A stretch of 64,000 nucleotides of DNA from Chelonoidis abingdonii (GCF_003597395.2 NC_133770.1:289940346-290004345); one strand, 5' to 3'; numbered from the stretch's first letter, positions 45,655-57,057 are shown. Translations and numbers: made by a program. The notes: generated by a model from the letters alone, not told the origin.

Positions 45655-45790
45655 ATTATACACGCATCCGACGAAGTGAGTATTCACCCACAAAAGCTCA
45701 TGCTCCAATACGTCTGTTAATCTATTAGGTGCACAGGACTCTTTGCTGCTTTTACAGACTCAGACTAACATGGCTACCCCTCTGATACTT
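45655..45790 (+). repeat. Interspersed repeat with hammerhead-like fold
   Basis: Contains, in order, CCGACGA, a hairpin GTGAGT-ATTC-ACCCAC, AAAA, and a 3-bp mini-stem GC-TCAT-GC followed by TC (45668-45705). It continues 'ctaacatggctacccctctg'. The layout matches the core, helix II, GAAA box and helix III of a hammerhead ribozyme with point changes (see findings). I believe it is the tail of a turtle retroelement, possibly Penelope-like; that is inference. Confidence 0.5.
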
Positions 45791-45794
45791 GATA

Positions 45795-46475
45795 TAGATT
45801 ATTATTACCACATGAGTCTTGATGAGATCCATATGATAAACTGAGGAAGCTGCAGAGCTGCATGGTAAATTTAATTTATTATTCACATTGTGCCTCTTCA
45901 CCTGCTCACTAATATATCTCCTTCGGGACTACTTCTGCCATTCAAAGCCTCAAAGCAGCGTTCAAATGCTGCCCATTTAAGAAATGCCCAAATCACTCTG
46001 CCTCAGAAAAGGTTTTGATTCTGAAGTTATAATGATGATGGGACAGCGGTAAAACAAATAGCTACATAGAAATGCCAAACATAAAGTTGCACATGATGCT
46101 TTATATGTGCCCTGATGTGTGTTCCTTGCTAGGCAGTCTTTAATTATCTGTTCACATTCTATTTCTCAAAAGATAAAAGATATCATACAATTTTTCAATA
46201 TATAGATATACACATACACACGCACATGCACACTGCATCAGTCACTGTACATGCAAAACAACAGGAGTCTCATGAAAGTCATCATATAAAATATGAAGTA
46301 TGCTGCATAGAGGGAAAAAATCCTGCAGCTGAAATATAACAAATAGGGCAGGTCAACATTTTTCCATTAAAAAGCATTTTCTCAACAGAAACATCCCCTG
46401 CCCCCATGATAATTGTCACAGACTGTTTTCTTAGATTTATTCAGTGTTTAATCATGGCTGGAGGAAGGATGAATA
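45795..46475. other. No feature recognised
   Basis: AT-rich DNA with a CA-rich microsatellite at 46200-46232. No gene is seen. Confidence 0.4.
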
Positions 46476-46563
46476 AGTAGCTAGGGCACTAGCCTAGGAC
46501 TCAGAAAAGCTAGGTTCAGTTCCCTTCTCTGCTACTGACTTCCTGTATTACCTTGGGCAGGTC

Positions 46564-46748
46564 AGTTAGGGTATGTATATGCTGCAAGCAGAGACGTGAC
46601 TGCAGCCCGTTTAGACATGCCTCAGCTAGCTTTCATCTAGCTACCTTGGGTACCAAGAGCAGTGACATGATGGCAGCATGGGCTAGCCACTCAAATACAT
46701 CCCCAGAGTTCTGGGCAAGCTTGGACAGTCACATCTCTAATTGCAGAC
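46564..46748. mobile_element. MITE with inverted ends
   Basis: The left end 'gggtatgtatatgctgcaag' and the reverse complement of the right end (46715-46748) share about 25 of 33 bases. There is no coding capacity. It is inserted in the MIR at 46476. Confidence 0.55.
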
Positions 46749-46754
46749 ATATCC

Positions 46755-46955
46755 TTTGGCCTGGTCTGTACATAAATATTAGACCTAACCCTCACTGCAG
46801 ACGCACTTAAGTCAACAGAAGGATTCTTCTGTCAACCTAGCTACCCGTCTCAGGGAGGTGAGTTAACTACGGAGATTTAAAAACCCCTTCCAGCAGCGTA
46901 GGAAGCATCTGTGCTATGGTGCTACAGTAGCATAGCTGTAGACTTACACTAAGTC
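46755..46955. mobile_element. Second MITE-like insertion
   Basis: 'ggcctggtctgtacataaat' at the left and 'tgtagacttacactaagtc' at the right are weakly inverted. The centre ('cagtagcatagctgtagac') resembles a common turtle and bird element whose termini read 'ggcctggtctacact'. Together with the neighbouring MITE it fills the gap in the MIR. Confidence 0.45.
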
Positions 46956-47029
46956 TGATTATGCCTCAGTTCCCCATCTGTACAATGGGGTAATAGCACT
47001 TCCCTACCTTACATTCCAGACTGTGAAGG

Positions 47030-47624
47030 TCTCAGACAGTATGATAAAAGGGGCCACAAAAGGACAATAGATAGATGAAAACATTCATGGGGAACGACAA
47101 TAAAATTGAATATTTTTTAACAAAAAAATTGCCAAGAAAAGCAATTGACATTTTTTGAGGAACTGTAATAACAACAGTGCGTAACAATGAAAATGATCTA
47201 GCAGTTACAGAGGATTAGAATTAAAAGACCACTTAACACTTATAATGACTACAGCACTCTCGTTGTGTTTCATTAATACATTGGACTGAACTGGTTTTCT
47301 GAGACTGGTTTTCTGAGATCCGGGGACAGAGCATCCTTTCCACATGTGGACGATTGTTCTTTCCACATGGAAGTTTTCAGAAGCTTCTGCATCCCCAGTA
47401 TTCAACCAGCTCTACTTATTGTGGTGTTGGGGGCATAAGCAAACTCTAGGCCTGTGTATTAACTAAGAGTCCGTCAGGCTTAATGAAAATTCAGCTGTTA
47501 AAATTGCAGCAAACTATGTAGTGCTTGGACTTTAATGGTGGTGACCTGATGACTGCAATACTGAAGAGCTAATTTCTGTATTGCTCATGTAAAGAGTAAC
47601 ATGTGTACATTTGAGAACCAGAAC
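47030..47624. other. No feature recognised
   Basis: AT-rich DNA with no repeat or gene that I can support. Confidence 0.4.
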
Positions 47625-47840
47625 ACTAGAGGACAGGATACTGGGGCAGGTGTCTGGAGACCTAGATTCTATTCTAGGGTCAACCACTGATCTGCTGTGA
47701 GACCTGGGGCAAGTCACTCTCGGTGCCTCTATTTTCCCTTCTACCCTTTATTTGTTTTGCCTGCTTAGAATATAAGATCTTCGGGGCAAGGTTTGTCCCT
47801 CACTCTGTCAGGGACAATGCAGGTTTTTATATGGTCCTCA
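47625..47840 (+). repeat. MIR-like CORE-SINE with tail
   Basis: 'gagacctggggcaagtcact' followed by 'gtgcctctattttccc' is the core, and 'agaatataagatcttcgggg' leads into the L3-type tail. It belongs to the same family as 350-640. Confidence 0.65.
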
Positions 47841-47885
47841 TTACTGTTACATCTGAGCACCTTTTAGAGGATTGTCTAGCAGATA

Positions 47886-48004
47886 GGGTTGCCAACCCTT
47901 CAGGTTTGGCCTGGAGTCTCCAGGAATTAAAGATTAATTGTTAATTAAAGATTATGTCATGTGAATAAATCTCCAGGAATATGTCCAAACAGAAGTGGCA
48001 ACCC
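47886..48004. mobile_element. Short TIR element, TA target duplication
   Basis: Begins GGGTTGCCAACCC and ends GTGGCAACCC, flanked by TA on both sides (47884-47885 and 48005-48006). It is the same family as 4133-4305 but shorter. Two blocks 'attaaagatta' (47927 and 47944) form a short internal tandem repeat. Confidence 0.7.
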
Positions 48005-48214
48005 TATTAGGAATGTCTTATGGAATCAAACAGAATGCAAAAGAACTACAACAAATCAGCCAGTGGCATATAAAACCAGTGTCCACCCATGAAAATCCTT
48101 GTTCTTTATGCCTGGCTGATGGTAGAAATAGAACTTGAAAGAAAAAAAAAGGGTTGGGTTTAGATTTAAGTACAGCAAGGGATTCAAATGGAGAAACTGA
48201 AAAAGTGTTAGGCC

Positions 48215-48490
48215 ATTTCTTATGAGTATGTTAAAAACTATGATTATACTGGATCACTTATCCCATAATTTGATCCTCAAAGCTACTAACCAGGCTTTTG
48301 TTGACATGGATACAATTTCTAATGTTAAATTATCATATTTTAAGAGTACTTCATTATGGCACAATCCTTATATTAAAATTGGTGACACCCAGTATTTTGG
48401 TTCCCTGGCTCAGGGATGATATTACTGAGGATGATCTTTCTATAGCTGACAGAACGTTAAACTTCTTAGAGCTTCAGATTAATAGGAATT
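48215..48490 (+). mobile_element. Possible L1-like LINE ORF2 remnant
   Basis: The frame at 48222-48419 includes 'SLWHNPYIKIG', close to the 'PLW.NP.IKIG' segment after the reverse transcriptase in L1-type ORF2 proteins. After a frameshift, a segment ending 'LNFLELQIN' (to 48492) corresponds to the following 'FLSF.ELQ' region. The match is from memory and short; a chance resemblance is possible. Confidence 0.45.
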
Positions 48491-48897
48491 AGCTAATAGT
48501 CACAGATTTAAATACATGCAAAGTCATAGCTGCCTTTCACATCTTGGTAAAATTAAAATGTCCATTTACTGAACATGCTAGACTTGTTAGTGCGAGGAGA
48601 TGGCATGTGTCATAAACAGATAGTTAAGGGTTAATGTCTCTTTTACCTGTAAAGGGTTAACAAATAGTGAACCTGGAACACCTGACAAGTGGACCAATCA
48701 GGAGACAAGATACTTGCAAATCTCGGTGGAGGGAAGCCTTTGTTTTGGGCTGTTTCACGGGGTTTTTGTTCTCTTTTTGGGATTAAGAGAAGCCAGACAT
48801 GTAACCGATTCCTCCCATCTTCTGAAACAACCTATTCCATTCAATTTAGTAAGTACCAGTTAGAAAGGCGGTTTACTCTTTTGGATTGTTTTCTTTA

Positions 48898-48960
48898 TTT
48901 GTCTCGCTTGTGGTCTGCGTCTTTGATTTGTTCCTGTTTCAGGGCTTCCTTGAAACTCAT
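48898..48960 (-). pseudogene. Start of a gag-like frame, cut off
   Basis: An ATG (48960-48958) opens a frame of 21 codons, rich in lysine, aspartate and glutamine, about 410 bp downstream of the LTR. The stop at 48897-48895 lies where the sequence switches into the reversed LTR arm. The position is that of a gag start in an LTR retroelement; the short peptide alone cannot prove it. Confidence 0.4.
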
Positions 48961-49364
48961 GGTTCCTGGTTTTCTTGGGCTGGTGTGCGCTCGCCCCTGT
49001 GCTGTTTACTGCTTGAATTATGCTGCTTCTCTGCTGCCTCCTAGGGTTGCGTGCAACAAGTTCTCTACCCTTCTAATAGGGCCTTGCAGCAGATTAAAAA
49101 AACAAATTTGCATGCAAAATGTGTTCTTGGTGTCGCTGACTCACACTCGAGTCCCTTGTTTACAAAGACCTCGTAACTTACACTTCTGCCTTCAAAGTAC
49201 TCAGAAGAAAAGAGAAAACAAAACTTGCAGACTTTTGCTTTAAATAATCTCCCTACCTGCTTTCAGCTTTGCTTTTAAAACCCCCCTTCTCTCTGCTACA
49301 AACACTAGCAGAGAGAAAGAGAAAAAAAATAATCTACTGGCTTATAAGATTCATTTTTCCCACA

Positions 49365-49376
49365 CGCTGCACACCA
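49365..49376 (-). other. Primer-binding-site-like sequence
   Basis: On the minus strand, directly after the LTR end, the sequence TGGTGTGCAGCG starts with TGG, as expected for pairing with the CCA end of a tRNA primer. I have not matched it to a particular tRNA. Confidence 0.45.
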
Positions 49377-49379
49377 GTT

Positions 49380-50332
49380 CATGGTATGAACCCTCCAACT
49401 CTGCACCTTTAGCGTCCAAGAAGAGATGGGACCACATCAACCCCCCTAAAGCTTAATACTTGCTCAGAAACGATTAGTACTGCCACCACCCAAAATATAT
49501 AGGTGGTGTGGGCACTCGGCCCCCAAAACCCTTCCTGGGACCCCAGACCTCAAACCCCTATCGGTCTCACAACAAAGGAAATAAACTCATTCATCCTACT
49601 TTCCTCACACAATTTCGCCCCTCCCCGGGGTAACACTGGGAGACCCTGTGTTCAAACTTCTTGAATTCTCAAAAACAGAGAGGATAATCCCACTCCCCCA
49701 CCCCTCCCCCTCCCAGACCTCCCGGAAGAGAGAAGACCAGATCTTTAACAACAGAAGAGAAATCAGCTTTTCCTCTTCCCTACTCTCCTTCCTCCCACAA
49801 ATTCCCTGTGATGCAGACTCCCACCTTGAGTCTTACACAAGATACAAAAAATCAAATCAGGTTCTTAAAAGGAAAAAGCTTTTAAAATAAAAGAAAAAAA
49901 AAAAGTTGTTCTGTAAAATCAAGATGGCAAATGTTACAGGATCTTTCACCTTATAGGACACCAGGGAAATCCTCCCCCCAGCACAAAATACAATTGCCAA
50001 CAGAGATACAATCCTTTCCAGCAAATACACATTTGCAAATAAAGAAAAAACAATCCAAAAGAGGTAAACCGCCTTTCTAACTGGTACTTACTAAATGAAT
50101 GGAATAGGCTGTTTCAGAAAGATGGGAAGGAATCGGTTACATAGTTCTGGCTTCTCTATCCAAGTAGAGAACAAAAACCCCGTGAAACAGCCCAAAACAA
50201 AGGCTTCCCTCCACCGAGATTTGCAAGTATCTTGTCTCCTGATTGGTCCTCTTGTCAGGTGTTCCAGGTTCACTGTTTGTTAACCCTTTATAGGTAAAAG
50301 AGACATTAACCCTTAACTATCTGTTCATGACA
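49380..50332 (-). mobile_element. Full-length LTR within copy 4
   Basis: About 953 bp without gaps, the only uninterrupted copy in the window. It can therefore be used to interpret the N runs in copies 1 to 3. It contains polypyrimidine tracts (plus strand near 49690-49725) where copy 1 breaks. Its right part (minus-strand 5' end) matches the ends of copies 1 and 2 closely. Confidence 0.75.
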
Positions 50333-50337
50333 GCATG

Positions 50338-50644
50338 CTTTATTCACTCAGTGTTGTAAACATGCAGAATGCTCTGGGATTGAAAAATCACACATACAGA
50401 TCTTGGAGATGGTAATAATTTCAATGAATTTGTATTAAATCAAAAGTCTTTGGGGACTGTCTTATCTTGCACACTCACGACAACTGAAAATGCTGTTTGC
50501 ATACACCTTCTGCATCTCTATCAGAGGATTTCAAAGCACTTTACATACCATTATGCCAAAAGGCATATGTGGAGATTACTATTTAATGTTTGTATCCAGA
50601 GGCATAGGTGTGTGTGGCAGTTTACATAGTGAATAAAGACATAG
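50338..50644. other. No feature recognised
   Basis: AT-rich DNA; nothing to annotate. Confidence 0.4.
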
Positions 50645-50720
50645 GGTGAAATCCTGGTCCCCTGAAGTCAATGGCAAAATTCCTACCAACTTCATTGGGG
50701 CCAGGATGTCACCCACAGTC
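50645..50720. repeat. Small palindromic element
   Basis: 'gggtgaaatcctggtcccct' is mirrored by 'tggggccaggatgtcaccc', forming a stem of about 28 bp with a short centre. A relative lies at 57058-57130. It is a miniature inverted-repeat element without coding capacity. Confidence 0.6.
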
Positions 50721-53700
50721 ACTGTCCTGTACAGCTCACAATCTAAGGTCCTAATATATAGTGCAATTTAGAATGTCCAAGAAAATCCCTGTACCTGTGT
50801 GGAGCATTGTTGAAAGCAAGAGGGCAGCATGAGAATCCGCCAGCCTGTTGCAAATTTCAGGATCACGACTTTAATGTTTAAAGACAAGGTAAGCCACTGT
50901 GGCAGATAACAACAGGCAATGGGGATAGAGGGATGGATGAAAGAACAGACTAAATTAGGTGATAGGATGGCTTCCTTGTATAATCCACATCGTGTTACTA
51001 CCCAGTGGTTTGCTTGTTTATAACTACATATATTATTTGTTTAAGGGGAATTAGAGGATCATTGGTTGAAAGACTGGATTTTGCAGAAGGATTTGAACAG
51101 CAAAGGAAGGACTTTGCAGCCTTGAGGAAGCAATTTAGGATTAAACACTTCTAAAGCCAAATACTGATACCCTTACGCATGTTGAGTAATAATTCATTCC
51201 ATGAGTGCTCCCATGGATTTCAATGGGACCACTCATGGAGTAAATTACTATTAATTTGAGTAGGAGTGTTTGAAGCAAGCCCTTGGGTGTTCGTGCATTA
51301 AGGACACAAAGAGTTCATGTCTGGCTCATTACACGCCTTCCAAATTCAGGGACAGGATGGAAAGTTTGATAGAAGGCAGTGGGAAATTTCAGCTAAAACG
51401 TTGTCTGGAGGCATGAGGGTTTGTTGTTGTTGTTGGGGGATTTTTAATTTCTTTCTCCATAGTGTTAATTTCACAGCAATTATTTTAATAGTTCTGATTG
51501 TCACTGAGAAGTATTGAAAATGATCTGGGGCAATAAGAATTTACTTTAATTGGGGGAAGTTTATGCTGCCTACTTTTGAACTCATTGAGATACCATAGGA
51601 CCATGTTATTGAGTTTGTCATCCACTTAGGAGAGACTATGAAAAAAGAATCAAAGCGAGATCAAAGAAAAAATGTTCTATGGGGGTGGAAAAAAGAGGAT
51701 AAGTTAGAACAGAAAAAAACAAATACATAGAAAGTGTGAAGGATGGAGCAGATCCTGGACTTGATGGTAATAAAGTTCTAATCCATTACTCTTACCATAG
51801 ATATCTTCTAGAGTAGGAAAGGAGAGTGAATTTACCAGTGCACTACAACCTGGGCAATATAACATACAAGTCATTGTCACAGTGGGGAAGCATACATCAT
51901 TGGTAAATAATTGAGAGTGCTAATACTGCTGGTCTTTTCCCCTTCTTCTTTTGTCTTGTTTTCTGTTTTACAGCACCAAAGTCTTTGCTACACAATAAAT
52001 ATCTGCATGGATGCAGGTACAATAATGTATGCCGGTATTAATCCAAATATTCCAAATGTATTGTCCACACATGCAATCATTGTTGTTCACCAAGCATAGT
52101 AGATCCTTAGCTGGTATGGCACCACTGAAGTCAAGGATCTGGCCCAGTAGGTTGCTATCTACCCAAGTAAGTTCTTTCTATCTTTAAAGATCTGGGAGAT
52201 GCTCAGAAATTGTGGTGATAAGGGATAGATAGAAAGAATTACCAATGTCTGGTCAAATTCTGTCTTCTGATACACGCACCACTCCTTTTTCATGCCAAGT
52301 GGTGGCAGTAGTATGTGAATATCTGAGCCCAGGATCTGGTCCAAATGTGTAAATATGGTAAGTCAGTCCAAGAAAGTAGATTCAAATAGCCCATGAATAA
52401 TAACAGTGTAATAACAATTTAAGACAAACTGAATTCTTCAAGGATAATCTTCTCAGAAGCATCCAGTTCAGTATCTTTTGTCCCTTTTGAGTCAATGGGG
52501 CTACTCAGATGAGCAAAGTTACTCAGGCATGTCAGTCTTTGCAGGATCAAGCCCTTAAAATAGTAAGTGACCTAGTCTGTAAATATTTGTTTCAAGCACA
52601 TTTACACAAACTGAGGTCACATTATTACACTCAAGAGAGATCTCTGAAAACACATAGCCAAGAACATCTCATACAACTCTTTCAGCAAACACTGTTTGTG
52701 TGTTAAGAATGATAGATGTTTAAATTGCAGCATACTAGGTCTGAGTTTGCATTAGTAACTTCTGCTGTTGGCATATTTGACATGTAAGTCATCTCCCCCT
52801 GTCTCACCCCTTTTGTAGTGAATTTAGTGCTCAGGAAGGTTGCTACACTGACATTCCTAGAGATCCAAGCCTTCACACTAGGCCCAATTAAAGTTTGTGA
52901 AGTCAATTGGAAGATGCTCCAAGACTCCCAGTTATAATTATGTCTGTAGGTTTCATGGAAGTGGCCTTAACTGGAGACTTGAAGGTCTAACAAGCAAACT
53001 GTACTGATGACGCGTGAGAGTGGGAACTTTATGTCTCCATGCAATAATATATATTCCAGAATCATGGGCTTGATGGAGGAATTACTGGGTGAAATTCTAA
53101 GGTCTGATTTATGCAGGAGATGATCTTAGTGGTCCCGCCTGGCCCTAAAAGCTATGAGTTGAGTTAGACTTAGAACAGTCTTTTATCTACAGAGCAGATA
53201 GCATCCCTGCAGCTTTTTCTACATTGCTTCAACCATAAGATGGTGCAACCACCTATCCAAGTGCCAGGAGAATTTATTCTCCAGGGCCTCCTTTCTGGAG
53301 CCCCCCTCCCCTAACACAGATGCAGCTTTGGTCAAATGGACTATACTGAAACCTTCCAAACTCATTTGACATAGGCCACCAAACAGCCTTCAGATGGTAA
53401 ATTTCAGTCCTTGTCAAGAAAGGTTGGATTTGAACCAGAGACCAAGAGGAACAAGGATTTACTGACTTTTTTTTCCCAATCCTGTAAATCATCAAGTTTT
53501 CCTGTAGATCAAATTTTTAAGTAAAACTCTCTCTTTTTTTTTTTTAAAAAAAAGGCACTCAATTTTACATCCATTCAAAAACATATTAGCAGTATTATGC
53601 ACCTGAGAATGAAGCTAATGGAAATGCAGAGGATAAAAAGCCATTACAAACATGCCACCCACTTGCTATAATGAGGGACTGAGATGTTGCAGAAAATGAC

Positions 53701-55554
53701 ACTCAGCTGGACGATGAGAAGTGACAACAAGGCATTTGGAAGTGAAAGGTCATGGTTCAAACTTCTGAGCTCTCAAAAGCAAATCATCAGTTTCAGGGAT
53801 TCTGATGTGTATCATATCCCAGCTTTCCGGTGTACAGCCCTGGGGATATTCAGTCATGATAAGATTTTTTTTTTTTTACCTTATGGATTTGGTTTTAGAA
53901 TAATCATTGTGCTACAGAACAGACTGAAATAAAAAGCTGTCCATGGGGACAAGTTTTTCCTCAAGAACTTTATACCCAATTCCCTATGCCTTCAACTATG
54001 ACTGTTAAGATGAGAATATAGCAAGAATGCCCTTCATGTTATTTTAAAAATAAATAAATAAAAATACTTGAAAAGGTTGCATAGGCCTAGAAGATTCCTG
54101 GCAAGATAAAGGGGGTTAAAAGTTTAGCTATACATTACCCCACAACCCTTATTGCGTGTTGCAATGGGGCTGTTACACCCCGAGACTAACTAGGGTAGGT
54201 AGACATATGGGTATAGCAGATGCACAGTGAGATTGGATAGACAGATTCACTAGAGAAAAAGTTTACTATTTCAGGTCTTTGCACCAGTTTCATCCCTGTT
54301 GCCCTATGATGCTAAGATTGTGCCCAACGCAGTACCCTAGTGTAACAGCTAAACTGTGTGTCCATCATCTCTGGTTGTAGCCCAGAGATCATGGTAGAAA
54401 TTTCAACCCTTCCCTTCAAACATAAACACCCCTACAGTCCCAAGTTCCTCCAGTGAATTGTTCTGTCTCTCCAGTGATATACCCTAAAATGTAAGCTCAT
54501 GAGAATAAGGCAACCCATTAGTTTCCTACATACTGCAGACATATGGCACAACAGAAACAGTAAATAACAATAAGCTGGGAGCAAAAGCATGGGGAAACTC
54601 AAAGTCTTTATGAAAATATGTTTCCAATTCAGCCCTGCTATAACTTCAACTTACAGATCAATAGGCCAACAGAACGATACCATACAGAAACCAGGCAAGG
54701 GTCATATATTCCTGCTTGAAAGAAAGGGCTGGAATTACTCTGCCCTGATGCCTGGGCCAGCTAAGACAAACAGAGAGGACAGACAGACACACTGTCCCAG
54801 CGGTTATATTAGAGGATTACAATAAACAATAGATCTCTGTCTGTCAGAGCAGACATGGTTTTAGTGTTGATTGGGTAAAAGGGACCAACATCTTCTGGCT
54901 GATAGACAGTCAGGGGGCCTCAAAAATTTAGTCATTGGGTAACGAGGGATGGGGAAGACACAAAATTCAGCACTGAAGTTGAGGTCAGGAGACCACTTCT
55001 AAGAAGAAATGGCAACCTTAGACTCATGCTGGTCCTATGGTAACCTGATCCTTTTTGTAAGCTCAGGGTGGGTTACATAATTGTCAACTACTATCAGTCC
55101 AACCTAGTAACTCAGGAGTCAGTTCCTTCACTGGGTAGGAAGAAGAGAATTTGCTTAGCTATCTCCACACATAAACTATCTACTCTAAATCATGAAGACA
55201 GTGCAGACAGTCTGCTGAGCTGTGGTATTCACTGCATGGGCACAGGAAGGAGGAGAAGCATAGATGGGGTTTGTTTTTCCAAGGAGTGTAATCTGATACC
55301 CGGGATCAAAGATAAATATCATTTCAAGGAAATAACCCCAGAGAGCCAGCCTTTCAGAACATTCAGAAATTAAAAATGGAATGAAAAGAACAAAAGAAAA
55401 ATATTTTTCTTTTTTATTCTCATTAATGAATTTACCTTGATCCAATCCAATCCACTGGACATTCCTTTCTAACCCACTGACAGGACACACCGTGTGCTGA
55501 TCCACAGAGGATACGAGTTATTACATCCCCACCATATAGAAACTGGGCTCTTTA
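50721..55554. other. Long stretch without gene
   Basis: About 4.8 kb with only small features. There is a palindromic stretch near 51185-51245 ('tccatgagtgctcccatgga', then 'gggaccactcatggagtaa'), a TGT trinucleotide run at 51420-51436, T and A tracts near 53530-53555 and 53865-53877, and an AAAT run near 54045-54062. No reading frame shows a domain. Confidence 0.5.
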
Positions 55555-55625
55555 GGTCACGCTATGGTAGCTCCTATTTTTAGCTCTGGAGGCCCCTGGT
55601 TCAGTCCCCAGCCTGTTGGCCTATG
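55555..55625 (+). repeat. Possible tRNA-headed SINE fragment
   Basis: 'ctatggtagctcctattttt' and 'cctggttcagtccccag' are spaced like A and B boxes and align with 43711-43765. Downstream family sequence is not clear. Confidence 0.4.
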
Positions 55626-56173
55626 TGGGGGCTTCCTGCTTGCAGGTCACCAATGGCTTTGCCTAGTTAATCACTTCAATGCAAGTCTATCCTCTATGCA
55701 TGTTGTGCCACCTCCCTCTCATTTTTGCTAACTTCCAGTCTTAACTCACACATTGATACTGCAGAGCAATTTGAACTTCCTCTTGTGAAGGCAGCTATGG
55801 TATAATTGATTTAGATATTTACTTGCATGACATTCCTAGAGGCAGTTATAGGTAGAAAGTGTTATTTTTCCACCATGAGAGTGAAGGCAAGAGAGAACAG
55901 CCAGGTGTTAAAAGAAACGCAATGCGAGAACAAAGGCAGCCTTGTTCTATCACAGCCAGAATGGCTCATAGCTGCCCCCTCCCTTGCTTTTTGATGTAAA
56001 TGCCAACGAATAGTCCAGCTCTGAGTGCCTCTTATCTGATAGGAGTGTCGCTTCATGGATCACTCAGATGAGAAAGCTGCAGAATGAAGCCAAAAGGAGT
56101 TGACACCCCCAGCTGTGAAGGAGATAATGCTCCAATAAGAGGAGATAAAACACCCATAACTTACAGCGGTTTT
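55626..56173. other. No feature recognised
   Basis: No repeat or gene recognised before the palindromic hAT. Confidence 0.4.
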
Positions 56174-56181
56174 GTTTATAG

Positions 56182-56463
56182 CAGGGTTTCTCAAACAGGG
56201 GTCGCCGCTTGTGTAGGGAAAGCCCCTGGTGGGCCGGGATGGTGTGGATAGCTGCTCCGGGCCAATGGGAGCTGCTGGAAGTGGTGGCCAGTAAGTCTCT
56301 CGGCCCGCACCACTTCCAGCAGCTCCCATTGGCCCGGAGCAGCGATCTGCAGCCAGTGGGAGTCGCGATCGGCCAGACCTGTGGACGAGACAAGTAAACA
56401 CACTGGCCTGGCCCACCAGGGGCTTTCCCTACACAAGCGGTGACCCCTGTTTGAGAAACCCTG
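56182..56463. mobile_element. Palindromic hAT element, perfect 8-bp TSD
   Basis: Starts CAGGGTTTCTCAAACAGG and ends with its reverse complement. The duplication GTTTATAG is perfect at 56174-56181 and 56464-56471. The outer about 50 bp and an inner block ('agctgctggaagtggt' against 'accacttccagcagct') pair, so most of the 282 bp can fold into a hairpin. Overlapping frames of 80-118 codons on both strands result from this symmetry. Confidence 0.88.
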
Positions 56464-56471
56464 GTTTATAG

Positions 56472-57057
56472 CTTCTTAATACATGAGGCTCTAATGAGAA
56501 TCAAGCCAGTTATTTGACTACACAAGCACTCGGCACAGAAAGATATTATTGGCTCATCACGTTGTCTGTAATCTACAGGAATATGCCACCTGACCACAAT
56601 ATGGGCAGCTTGGAGCTCAACTAGACACCAGTCCCATGAGTCACAAATCCAGTGTTCTGGAACAGTACCTGGGAGGACACCTTCAGTGTGCCAGACCCCA
56701 TTTAGGGTCTCACTCTTTCACTCTCATCAGATTGAGTTATTAATGCTGTAAATTAGTCATATTCTGCCTGTAACTTCGTGTCACTATTTTCAGCATATGT
56801 GGTGGTTTCATTTTCTTAGTATGCCTTCTTTTTACATGTGACTACAGCTTCTTCATCCAAATGTCTTGGCTATATTTGGTTCTAAAATAATATTGAGGTA
56901 GATATTGGTGGCGTATCGAGCTATTTAATTTGGCAGAGATGTTACTATTCTGTGCACTGCATCTTAAATGAAAATGAAAAGTATCCTCCCTGTCTGCACC
57001 CGCAGAAGCTGCTATTTTGTTTTGGCAGTCAGCTGCAGAATTCTCCAGAATGGATGT
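56472..57057. other. No feature recognised
   Basis: AT-rich DNA, no repeat or gene recognised. Confidence 0.4.

Larger units (their letters stand above)
46476..47025 (+). repeat. MIR-like SINE split by two MITEs
   Basis: The tRNA-like head and core lie at 46476-46567 ('ctaggttcagttcccttc', then 'ccttgggcaggtca'). The continuation is at 46960-47025 ('cctcagttccccatctgtac', 'aatggggtaatagcact'). Together they give the expected MIR order, so the 390 bp between them is a later insertion. Confidence 0.65.
48608..50332 (-). mobile_element. Fold-back LTR retroelement, TGTCATA family, copy 4
   Basis: Both ends carry the same LTR end: the plus strand begins TGTCATAAACAGATAG and ends CTATCTGTTCATGACA, with nearly identical inverted arms of about 290 bp (48608-48900 and 50040-50332). 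The perfect 5-bp duplication GCATG (48603-48607 and 50333-50337) shows one integration event. On the minus strand the order is a full LTR, a primer-binding-site-like sequence, a leader, the first codons of a gag-like frame, and then a reversed LTR piece. It is not a solo LTR or a standard provirus. It has no pol and is dead. Confidence 0.8.

Noticed and set aside
48689..49243. 184-codon plus-strand frame
   Set aside because: Antisense to the LTR arm and leader of the fold-back element; it has no independent support.
48608..50332. Classification as a DNA transposon with 290-bp terminal inverted repeats
   Set aside because: Single copies elsewhere have different left and right sequences, 5-bp duplications and TG...CA ends, and this copy has a primer-site-like sequence after the LTR. 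An LTR origin explains more.
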